Assembly: GCA_045534775.1 (NCBI GenBank)
Contig: JAZSKI010000054.1
Location: forward strand, 1 to 13,383
Length of the DNA: 13,383 nucleotides
Origin: JAZOTK01 sp045534775
Lineage (GTDB): Bacteria; Bacillota; Clostridia; RUG12999
Direction: 5' to 3'
Made by a program: the position numbers and the translations under genes. The notes beneath the pieces were generated by a model. The model made no database searches. It was not told the origin of the DNA and was given only the letters and a program-made list of their open reading frames with translations. Below are positions 7,399-13,321 of this stretch, in pieces; the first letter of the stretch is position 1; each line of letters opens with the position of its first letter.

Positions 7399-7688
7399 GT
7401 AAATTTGAATATCACAAAAAACGACTGTGACGAGGACGGTCGGATTGCAAGGCTTAGAGAGAGTTGTCGGGTGGTGCGAGACAATAGCGGAGCTTTCCAA
7501 TGACTTATCACCTCTGAGTCGGAGGACCGAAGGGCTGCAGCTGAGTAGACTCCTCCCGTAATGCTGCGTGAAGGCAAAGGGCTTGTTGGAGCTCGGTAAG
7601 GTGACGAAGATTTATCAATTTTCGTAATTTGAGTGGTACCGCGGGTTATTATAACTCGATTAAAGGTTATCTTTGAGACGGGTTTTTT
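7399..7688 (+). ncRNA. T-box leader, isoleucine specifier (ATC)
   Basis: The T-box motif GAGTGGTACCGCG is at 7631-7643. Stem I closes with CGACT/AGTCG (7422-7426 with 7517-7521). A GTGAC/TG K-turn-like internal loop follows, then GAGG/CCTC (7432-7435 with 7511-7514). The specifier loop reads ATC (7507-7509) followed by the usual purine A, directly before CCTC. ATC is isoleucine. The distal AGAGAGTTGTCGGGTGGTG matches the leu leader, as does AAGGGCTTGTTGGAGC. Antiterminator GAGT (7631-7634) with ACTC (7654-7657) competes with the terminator. Uncharged tRNA-Ile should switch on the downstream acyl-CoA synthetase fusion. Confidence 0.92.
7654..7688 (+). terminator. T-box conditional terminator before the synthetase fusion
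   Basis: ACTCGATTAAAG (7654-7665) pairs with CTTTGAGACGGGT (7671-7683), with a small internal loop, followed by a run of six T (7683-7688). The left arm is shared with the antiterminator. Confidence 0.85.
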
Positions 7689-7749
7689 GTTTTATTCATA
7701 TTCGTAACCAAATATCAAATTTGTCAAAAAACGAAAGGAGACAAAAACA

Positions 7750-10056
7750 ATGGATTACAGTTTGAAAGAAGTCGCAGGCAGAATCAAAGACCTGCGTGAA
7801 GCAAAAGGTTTTACCGCTGAGGAGCTTGCAAGGCTCTGCGGCGTATCGACAGAGGATTACAAAATTCTGGAACAGGGTGAAACCGATTTCAGCTTCACTT
7901 TTATTTATAAATGTGCAAAAGCCTGCGGTGTTGAGGTTGTTGATATTTTAGAGGGAACAAGCACAACCCTTACCTCCTTTGCCATCACAAGAAAGGGCGA
8001 AGGGCTTAAAATCGTTAAAAAACACGGCGTTGAGTATGATAACCTTGCTCCCAAGTTCAAAGAAAAGCTGGCGGAACCCTTTTTGGTTAAGTTCCCCTAT
8101 CTCAAGGAAGAACAAAACGAACCGCTTGCGCTTAATTCCCATAACGGTCAGGAGTTTGACGTTATTGTCAAAGGGTCCCTTAAGGTTCAGGTAGGAAACC
8201 ACATAGATATTCTCCACGAAGGCGATTCTATTTTCTATAACAGTATTATCCCCCACGGTATGATTGCCGTATCGGAAGGCGGCTGTGAGTTCCACGCGGT
8301 TGTTTTAAATCCCCAGGACGGCAAGGTCAGCGAGGAATATCCCGAAGCACCGATTATTGCCGAAAAGGTGGCTAAAAAGAAAGCAAAAACCGAAACCGTT
8401 GCCGATAAATTCGTTGAATCCTCTTATGACGAAAACGGCGTATTTTGCGGAATTGCTTTTAAAAATGAAGATACCTTCAATTTCGCATTTGACTGTGTTG
8501 ATGCCATTGCGAAGAAAAATCCCGATAAGCTCGCTATGCTGTGGGTAGCAAACGACAAGACCGACAGGCGCTTCACCTTCAGCGATATGAAAAAATATTC
8601 GGCTAAGACTGCCAATTATTTTGAATCTCTCGGTATCAAAAAAGGTGATACCGTAATGCTCGTACTTAAAAGACACTATCAGTTCTGGTTCTCAATGCTT
8701 GCACTCCATAAAATCGGTGCTATTGCAATTCCCGCTACAAACCAGCTTGTTGAACACGATTTTGATTACAGATACAAGGCGGCAGAGGTGAAAGCCATTG
8801 TCTGCACCGCAGATGGTTACGTTTCCGCAGAAGCGGAAAAAGCCGCCGCCGGCTATCCCGATATGATTAAGGTGCTGGTAGGCGGAGATAAAGAAGGCTG
8901 GCATAATTTCGATGTTGAAATGGAACGCTTCAGCACTCACTATGACCGTAACGAAAGCTCTCCCTGCGGAGACGACCCTATGGTTATGCTTTTCACCTCA
9001 GGTACAACGGGGTATCCGAGAATCGCAACTCATTCCTATAAATACGCTCTCGGTCATTATCCCACCGCAAAGCATTGGCATAACGTAAACCCCGACGGGC
9101 TTCATTTCACCATCTCCGACACAGGCTGGGGCAAAGCTCTCTGGGGTAAGCTCTACGGTCAATGGCTCTGCGAAGCAGGTATCTTCACCTACGAATTCGA
9201 CAGGTTCCATTCAGACGATATTTTGCCTATGTTCGCTAAATATAACATCACAACCTTCTGTGCACCTCCTACTATGTACCGTTTCTTCATAAAAGAGGAT
9301 TTGTCCAAATACGACCTTTCTTCTATTGAATACGCTACAACCGCAGGTGAGGCACTCAACCCTGAGGTGTTCAACCAATTCAAAAAAGCAACGGGACTTA
9401 CCATAATGGAAGGCTTCGGGCAAACCGAAACCACTCTTTCCGTCGCAAACTTTGTCGGTTCTACGCCGAAAATCGGTTCTATGGGCAGACCAAGTCCTTT
9501 ATATGATGTGGTTATCTTAGACCCTGACGGCAACCCTTGTCCTACCGGTGATACGGGAGAAATCTGTATCAGCGTGAAAGACGGTGCTCCCTGCGGGCTG
9601 TTTATCGGCTATTATCTTGACGAGGAAAAGACCAATGAGGTATGGCACGACGGTTACTACCACACAGGCGACCAGGCAACTATGGACGAGGACGGCTATC
9701 TCTGGTACGTGGGCAGAATTGACGATGTCATCAAATCCTCCGGTTATCGCATAGGTCCTTTTGAAATCGAAAGCGTTATTATGGAGCTTCCTTATGTGCT
9801 GGAATGTGCAATTACTCCCGTTCCCGATGAGGTGCGCGGTCAGATTGTCAAGGCTACCATCGTTCTTGTAAAAGGTCACGAGGGTACCGACGAGCTGAAA
9901 AAAGAAATCCAGGAATACGTAAAAACCCATACCGCCCCCTACAAATATCCCAGAGTTGTCGAGTTTGTAGAGGAACTGCCGAAAACCATCAGCGGTAAGG
10001 TAAGAAGAGTTGAAATCCGTAAAAATGATATGAAAAAAATGAAGGGAAGCCGATAA
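7750..10056 (+). CDS. XRE-HTH/cupin/acyl-CoA synthetase fusion under isoleucine T-box control
   Basis: This 768-residue fusion probably forms acyl-AMP and then acyl-CoA from a carboxylic acid, ATP and CoA. Residues 7-66 are an XRE helix-turn-helix. Residues about 100-188 are a small cupin (SHNGQEFDVIVKGSLKVQVG, PHGMIAV). A Lys/Glu linker follows at about 195-220. The adenylation domain covers about 235-650, with P-loop TSGTTGYPR (416-424), DTGWGKALWGKLYGQW (457-472), GFGQTET (555-561) and YHTGD. The C-terminal lid has GRIDDVIKSSGYRIGP and the catalytic Lys750 in PKTISGKVRR. The synthetase half is closest in style to medium- and branched-chain acyl-CoA synthetases. AAGGAG lies 9 bases before the ATG. 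The MaoC-like gene follows after 4 bases. Given the Ile leader, I infer activation of 2-methylbutyrate or propionate for isoleucine synthesis; the substrate is unproven. Confidence 0.88.
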   Translation: MDYSLKEVAGRIKDLREAKGFTAEELARLCGVSTEDYKILEQGETDFSFTFIYKCAKACGVEVVDILEGTSTTLTSFAITRKGEGLKIVKKHGVEYDNLAPKFKEKLAEPFLVKFPYLKEEQNEPLALNSHNGQEFDVIVKGSLKVQVGNHIDILHEGDSIFYNSIIPHGMIAVSEGGCEFHAVVLNPQDGKVSEEYPEAPIIAEKVAKKKAKTETVADKFVESSYDENGVFCGIAFKNEDTFNFAFDCVDAIAKKNPDKLAMLWVANDKTDRRFTFSDMKKYSAKTANYFESLGIKKGDTVMLVLKRHYQFWFSMLALHKIGAIAIPATNQLVEHDFDYRYKAAEVKAIVCTADGYVSAEAEKAAAGYPDMIKVLVGGDKEGWHNFDVEMERFSTHYDRNESSPCGDDPMVMLFTSGTTGYPRIATHSYKYALGHYPTAKHWHNVNPDGLHFTISDTGWGKALWGKLYGQWLCEAGIFTYEFDRFHSDDILPMFAKYNITTFCAPPTMYRFFIKEDLSKYDLSSIEYATTAGEALNPEVFNQFKKATGLTIMEGFGQTETTLSVANFVGSTPKIGSMGRPSPLYDVVILDPDGNPCPTGDTGEICISVKDGAPCGLFIGYYLDEEKTNEVWHDGYYHTGDQATMDEDGYLWYVGRIDDVIKSSGYRIGPFEIESVIMELPYVLECAITPVPDEVRGQIVKATIVLVKGHEGTDELKKEIQEYVKTHTAPYKYPRVVEFVEELPKTISGKVRRVEIRKNDMKKMKGSR

Positions 10057-10060
10057 GCTT

Positions 10061-10498
10061 ATGTATTTTGAAGATATTAAAATCGGCATGGAGATAGAAA
10101 TATCTCCCGCGGTTATCCGAAAAGAAAAAATGCTTTCTTTCGCACAGGATTATGATAACATCCCCCTCCATACGGATGAGGAATATGCGAAAAAAACTGT
10201 TTTTAAAAAGCTTATTGCTCCCGGCGTTATGTCTTTTATGTCCGTCTGGGCAAAATACCTGGAGGTGGATATTCTCGGCGAGGAGCTTCTGGCAGGGAAA
10301 TCAACCAAAATAGAATGGTATCACCCCGTTTTCGCAGATGACGTGCTGACCTCAAAAGCCGTTGTCACAAACTGCATTGACCGAAACCCGAAAAACGGTC
10401 TCGTAGAAATAACCATCTACGCCCGCAACAGCGAAGGCACATTAGTCCTGACCGATGTAACCGAAGCTATTGTGAAAAAAAGACCGATCTTGCCATAA
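10061..10498 (+). CDS. MaoC-like hot-dog domain protein
   Basis: The 145 residues form one hot-dog domain of the (R)-specific enoyl-CoA hydratase/MaoC family. The signature region DYDNIPLHTDEEYA keeps the D-x4-H catalytic pair (Asp and His of DNIPLH), and LIAPGVM corresponds to the family's 'IAHGML' helix. It should act on an acyl-CoA thioester. It starts 4 bases after the synthetase stop, with a modest ribosome site (AGGGAAG about 11 bases upstream), and so shares the isoleucine T-box. Its role with the synthetase is not evident: hydratase or a thioester-binding accessory are both possible. Confidence 0.8.
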   Translation: MYFEDIKIGMEIEISPAVIRKEKMLSFAQDYDNIPLHTDEEYAKKTVFKKLIAPGVMSFMSVWAKYLEVDILGEELLAGKSTKIEWYHPVFADDVLTSKAVVTNCIDRNPKNGLVEITIYARNSEGTLVLTDVTEAIVKKRPILP

Positions 10499-10741
10499 CG
10501 GGAGCGGTATATTAAGTGCGGAATACAAAGCGAAGGATGGATTCAGCGCTAAATTGACCTTCTGTTGCAGGGAACATTCACCAATGTCCCGAAAGGGCGG
10601 CTCACAAACCGCCCCTGCTAAGGCGAATTTAATTTAGCCTTGCTCGTCAGAGCGAAATTCAGCAAAAAGCCTTCCTCCCCTGCGGTGCAGGGGTCGATGC
10701 CCGCATCAACCCGAAATACGACCACTATACAATAAAAAATT
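10499..10741. repeat. Intergenic mosaic of palindromic repeats
   Basis: No gene is visible. Several inverted repeats follow one another: GGAACATT with AATGTCCC (one mismatch, about 10571-10590); GGGCGG (10595-10600) with CCGCCC (10609-10614); AAGGC (about 10620) with GCCTT (about 10637), flanking an AT-rich core. None except the final hairpin has a T tract. The right end (10681-10739) is copy B of the dispersed repeat also present at 712-770. Confidence 0.55.
10681..10739 (-). repeat. Dispersed intergenic repeat, copy B
   Basis: Inverted copy of 712-770. Read on the minus strand it has ATTTCGGGTTGATGC, then ATCGACCCCT and CACCGCA. As in copy A, it directly follows an AAGG...CCTT hairpin plus TTAATTTT. 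About eleven differences are seen over 59 bp. Confidence 0.7.
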
Positions 10742-10774
10742 AAGGTAGAAAAGCGCACAGCGCTTTTCTACCTT
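10742..10774 (-). terminator. Strong rho-independent terminator of the anti-sigma operon, possibly bidirectional
   Basis: AAGGTAGAAAAGCG (10742-10755) pairs perfectly over 14 bp with CGCTTTTCTACCTT (10761-10774) around CACAG. On the minus strand it begins 5 bases after the anti-sigma stop and is followed by AATTTTTTATTG. On the plus strand CTTTTTTTA follows, so it may also end transcripts coming from the MaoC-like gene. Confidence 0.9.
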
Positions 10775-10779
10775 CTTTT

Positions 10780-11715
10780 TTATTCAAATGTGATATAAAA
10801 TCCGTCCTCAAGGGTTGTTTCTTCTACGGTTATTCCTTCAAAATTCGCCGTTATATACAGATAATCCTCTTCCGAAAGTCTGTATATCTCTCCGCCGCCG
10901 GCCGTTATGATTTCAAGGGGCGTAATCTTTTCGTCAATAAATTCTTTTATCTCTGCATCAAAGCAAATCACCGCTGTCCTGCTGATATTGCGGAAGCTGT
11001 TGCCTCCTCCCCCGCCGCCTGATGATGCCACCGTTGCGGTTTTGGCATCAGTACCTGCCGCCGCCAAAGGCTCTGCCGCCATCTCAGGCTTTGCCGCCGC
11101 CGAAGGCTCTGCTGCTACCACGGGCTCTGCCGCCATCTCAGGCTCTGCCGCCATCTCAGGCACTGCTGCTACCTCAGGCACTGCTGCTACCTCAGGCACT
11201 GCTGCTACCTCAGGCTCTGCTGCTACCACGGGCTCTGCCGCCATCTCAGGCACTGCTGCTACCTCAGGCTCTGCTGCTACCTCAGGCTCTGCCGCCATCT
11301 CAGGCTCTGCCGCCATCTTTAAATTCCCGTTCTCGGCTTTTATTCCATACGTATTCTCCAAAAAATCTTCTCCCGTCTTTATTTCGGGATAGCTTCTGCT
11401 CTCCTCATAGAGGGTATAAACGGGTCCCGTAACCAGCATAAGACACGCCGCCAGCCCTATTGCCGATACGTACATTTTACGATTTTTATACCACGGGATT
11501 TTATCCTTCAGAATCAGTTTTGCCTGTAGCTTTGCCTTAAAATTCTCAGGTAAGGCGGTTTCCCCTACAGAATTGCATATTTCTACGGTTTTTTTCATAT
11601 CCTCATAATATTTGCGGCATTCCTCGCAGTCCTTAAGATGACTGCCGATTTCCGCGTCCGTCACCACGCCGTCTATATATTCCGATATTTGTTCTCTTAC
11701 TTTTTCACAATCCAT
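10780..11715 (-). CDS. ZAS-type membrane anti-sigma factor with hexapeptide-repeat stalk
   Basis: It probably holds the neighbouring ECF sigma factor inactive. The ATG at 11715 (311 residues) follows a purine-rich AAGGAAGGGTGGTG stretch. An upstream in-frame TTG at 11757 would overlap the sigma gene and lacks its own site, so I reject it. Residues 3-33 carry the zinc-binding anti-sigma motif (Cys3, then His26-x3-Cys30-x2-Cys33). One transmembrane segment spans about 81-103 (MYVSAIGLAACLMLVTGPVY). Outside the membrane, residues 134-217 are 14 tandem hexapeptides of the form [MV]AA[EV]P[EV]. A poly-Gly stretch (SSGGGGGGNSF) and a C-terminal domain of about 70 residues rich in Glu and Ile follow, which I do not recognise. 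The gene lies 22 bases downstream of the sigma stop and ends at a strong terminator. The signal sensed is unknown. Confidence 0.85.
   Translation of the reverse strand: MDCEKVREQISEYIDGVVTDAEIGSHLKDCEECRKYYEDMKKTVEICNSVGETALPENFKAKLQAKLILKDKIPWYKNRKMYVSAIGLAACLMLVTGPVYTLYEESRSYPEIKTGEDFLENTYGIKAENGNLKMAAEPEMAAEPEVAAEPEVAAVPEMAAEPVVAAEPEVAAVPEVAAVPEVAAVPEMAAEPEMAAEPVVAAEPSAAAKPEMAAEPLAAAGTDAKTATVASSGGGGGGNSFRNISRTAVICFDAEIKEFIDEKITPLEIITAGGGEIYRLSEEDYLYITANFEGITVEETTLEDGFYITFE
11065..11316 (-). repeat. 14-copy 18-bp in-frame tandem repeat in the anti-sigma gene
   Basis: Fourteen 18-bp units encode [MV]AA[EV]P[EV]. Variation is concentrated at the first, fourth and sixth residue, and GCC/GCT wobble differences separate blocks of units. 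The flanking units degrade (AAAKPE, MAAEPL). Near-identical neighbouring units suggest expansion by slippage or unequal recombination, so copy number may vary between strains. Confidence 0.95.
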
Positions 11716-11737
11716 GCAATTCACCACCCTTCCTTTA

Positions 11738-12325
11738 TTAGACGTTAAAATTTTCAAAAAGTTCCGGAAATTTTTGAATAATTATATTTTTTAAGCTTTC
11801 CCGACCCCGATGGATACGGGATTTTACCGTTCCCTCGGAAATATCGAGAATATTTGCGATTTCCTCGTAATTCAGTCCTTCCATATCACGTAAAACCACT
11901 ACAATCCTGTAGCTTTCCTTCAGCATAGAAAGAGCCCTTCTGACCTCGTGGCAAAGCTCGCCCTTTATAACGCTTTCCTCAGGCAGAGGACGGTCGTCGA
12001 CTATAGGTATCTCCTCATCCTCGTTCTCGGAGCTGTGCAATGCGAAAAGGCCAAGAGGGCTTCTGTGTTTTTTCCTGAGCATATCAAGGGCGCAGTTATA
12101 TACTATTCGGTACAGCCAGGTATAAAAGCTTGAATTTCCGCTGAAATTGCCGATGCTGTTATATGCCTTTATAAGCGCTTCCTGTGCGGCATCCTCCGCT
12201 TCGTGAGGATTTGCCGTAACGCCCAGAGCTATATTGTATGCCTTCTGCATATAAGGTTCAATGAGCTGTTCAAAAGCCGCAACGTCACCGTTTACCGCTT
12301 TTTCAATTAAATCCTCACGCTCCAC
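11738..12325 (-). CDS. ECF-family RNA polymerase sigma factor
   Basis: This is a group 4 sigma factor of the SigW/RpoE type. It has 195 residues if started at the GTG at 12325, preceded at 5 bases by AAGGCGGTGA (12340-12331), a near-perfect ribosome site that contains the stop codon of the PAP2 gene. A GTG three codons earlier (12334, overlapping that stop as GTGA) is less well placed. Sigma region 2 covers about 15-85 (AEDAAQEALIKAYNSIGNF, FYTWLYRIVYNCALDMLRKK). Region 4 covers about 125-185 (YRIVVVLRDMEGLNYEEIA, then ISEGTVKSRIHRGRESLK, the -35-reading helix-turn-helix). An acidic linker (SSENEDEEIPIVDDRPLPEE) lies between them. Its partner anti-sigma follows directly. Confidence 0.93.
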   Translation of the reverse strand: MEREDLIEKAVNGDVAAFEQLIEPYMQKAYNIALGVTANPHEAEDAAQEALIKAYNSIGNFSGNSSFYTWLYRIVYNCALDMLRKKHRSPLGLFALHSSENEDEEIPIVDDRPLPEESVIKGELCHEVRRALSMLKESYRIVVVLRDMEGLNYEEIANILDISEGTVKSRIHRGRESLKNIIIQKFPELFENFNV

Positions 12326-12330
12326 TAAAG

Positions 12331-13161
12331 TCACCGCCTTTTTGCAAATTTTGTCACTCCCTGAAACAGAGCAGGTGCAACGAAGCTAACCACAAACCCT
12401 GCCGCCGCATATTGTACCGCAGACGGAAGTCCAAGCTTCTCCACAGCAAGCTTCGCTACTGCCACCAAAACCATTCCGCCGATAAAGCTCACGATTTTCC
12501 GTCCTTTGCCGCTTACTGTTTCAAAATGCAGTATTTTCTCGTCCAGGATATGTCCCGCAATAAAAGCAGTAAAAAATCCGCCCATTTTATACAGGTCATT
12601 ATCCTTTATGAGAAATGCCACTACCCAGATAACCACCGCAATAATCAGCGAAATTCGGTTTTTATATTTCAGGTTATCCATAAATACCTTGCCCGCCATA
12701 ACGCATACTATACCGACAGCAAACCCGCAAAGTACGTCTACGGGAGTATGCACTCCCAGATAAATTCTCGAAATCCCCGTCAGAAGGGTTAGTATCAACC
12801 CTGCCGTAAGGATAATTTTTTTCCTGAAGGTATAATGGCAAATCCCCGTAAACGCCATAGTAAGCTGAGAATGACCGCTGGGAAAAGAATAGCCGTATCC
12901 CGTCTGAGTATCTATCTGCCGTACAGAGGAATAGTGAAAGGGTCGCGGAATTTTAAAAATATTTTTCAGCCCCACGTTGACCATCAGAGCAGATACGGTC
13001 ACGACCCCTATCCCGTAAGCTCGGTTCTTGTCGTAACACCAGTATAAATATCCTAAAATCAGCACGAACACATATTCGCCCGTCAACGCCGATATAAAAA
13101 GAAAAATTTTATCCAGCAAGGGTGTTGAAAAGCTCTGAAAAAACTGTATTACCTCTATCAT
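12331..13161 (-). CDS. PAP2-family membrane phosphatase
   Basis: It is probably a lipid phosphate or undecaprenyl-pyrophosphate-type phosphatase in the cytoplasmic membrane. The ATG at 13161 (276 residues) sits 9 bases after GGGAGG; the GTG at 13170 lies too close to that site. The three PAP2 motifs are complete: K-x6-RP (KNIFKIPRP, Lys66 to Pro74), PSGH (94-97), and SR-x5-H-x3-D (SRIYLGVHTPVD, Arg132, His138, Asp142). About seven hydrophobic segments alternate with short charged loops. It is the first gene of an operon with the ECF sigma and anti-sigma genes, and its stop is embedded in the sigma ribosome site. This suggests a role in envelope homeostasis or cell-wall-antibiotic tolerance. 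The substrate cannot be read from the sequence. Confidence 0.9.
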   Translation of the reverse strand: MIEVIQFFQSFSTPLLDKIFLFISALTGEYVFVLILGYLYWCYDKNRAYGIGVVTVSALMVNVGLKNIFKIPRPFHYSSVRQIDTQTGYGYSFPSGHSQLTMAFTGICHYTFRKKIILTAGLILTLLTGISRIYLGVHTPVDVLCGFAVGIVCVMAGKVFMDNLKYKNRISLIIAVVIWVVAFLIKDNDLYKMGGFFTAFIAGHILDEKILHFETVSGKGRKIVSFIGGMVLVAVAKLAVEKLGLPSAVQYAAAGFVVSFVAPALFQGVTKFAKRR

Positions 13162-13203
13162 AATTTGCACCCTCCCGTCTCATCCTGATAAATTTTCAAT
13201 TAT

Positions 13204-13232
13204 ATTTTAACACAATTTTTTCAATTTGTCAA
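13204..13232 (-). promoter_or_regulatory. Sigma-A promoter of the PAP2-sigma-anti-sigma operon
   Basis: On the minus strand, a perfect TTGACA (13232-13227), a 17-nt spacer and TAAAAT (13209-13204). The start would fall near 13197, giving a leader of about 36 nt. No ECF-type promoter (AAC -35) is evident here. The -35 may lie at the end of the neighbouring insertion sequence. Confidence 0.7.
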
Positions 13233-13267
13233 TCTACCTCAAATGGAATGATATAATATAAATAGAG

Positions 13268-13296
13268 TCGACAAACACCCAAAAATATGATATAAT
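13268..13296 (+). promoter_or_regulatory. Promoter of the transposase OrfA gene
   Basis: TCGACA (13268-13273), a 17-nt spacer and a perfect TATAAT (13291-13296). Start expected near 13303, 19 nt before the ATG. The inverted pair CAAACACC (13272-13279) and GGTGTTTG (13312-13319) brackets the -10 region. A near-copy of the -10 segment lies 39 bp upstream. Confidence 0.6.
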
Positions 13297-13321
13297 AAAA
13301 ATAGAAGGAAAGGTGTTTGAA

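Noticed and set aside
10595..10614. GGGCGG/CCGCCC hairpin as the terminator of the synthetase-MaoC operon
   Set aside because: No T tract follows on either strand. The hairpin at 10742-10774 is a far better terminator.
11065..11316. Possible CRISPR-like or intergenic satellite array
   Set aside because: The units are contiguous with no spacers, 18 bp, and exactly in frame inside the anti-sigma gene.
10907..11432. Ala/Ser- and Pro/Leu-rich plus-strand frames across the 18-bp array
   Set aside because: They are reverse-strand readings of the anti-sigma hexapeptide repeats. An 18-bp repeat stays open in several frames by its nature.
11716..11757. TTG start extending the anti-sigma protein by 14 residues
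   Set aside because: It would overlap the sigma coding end without its own ribosome site. The ATG at 11715 has one and places the zinc motif at the usual N-terminal position.
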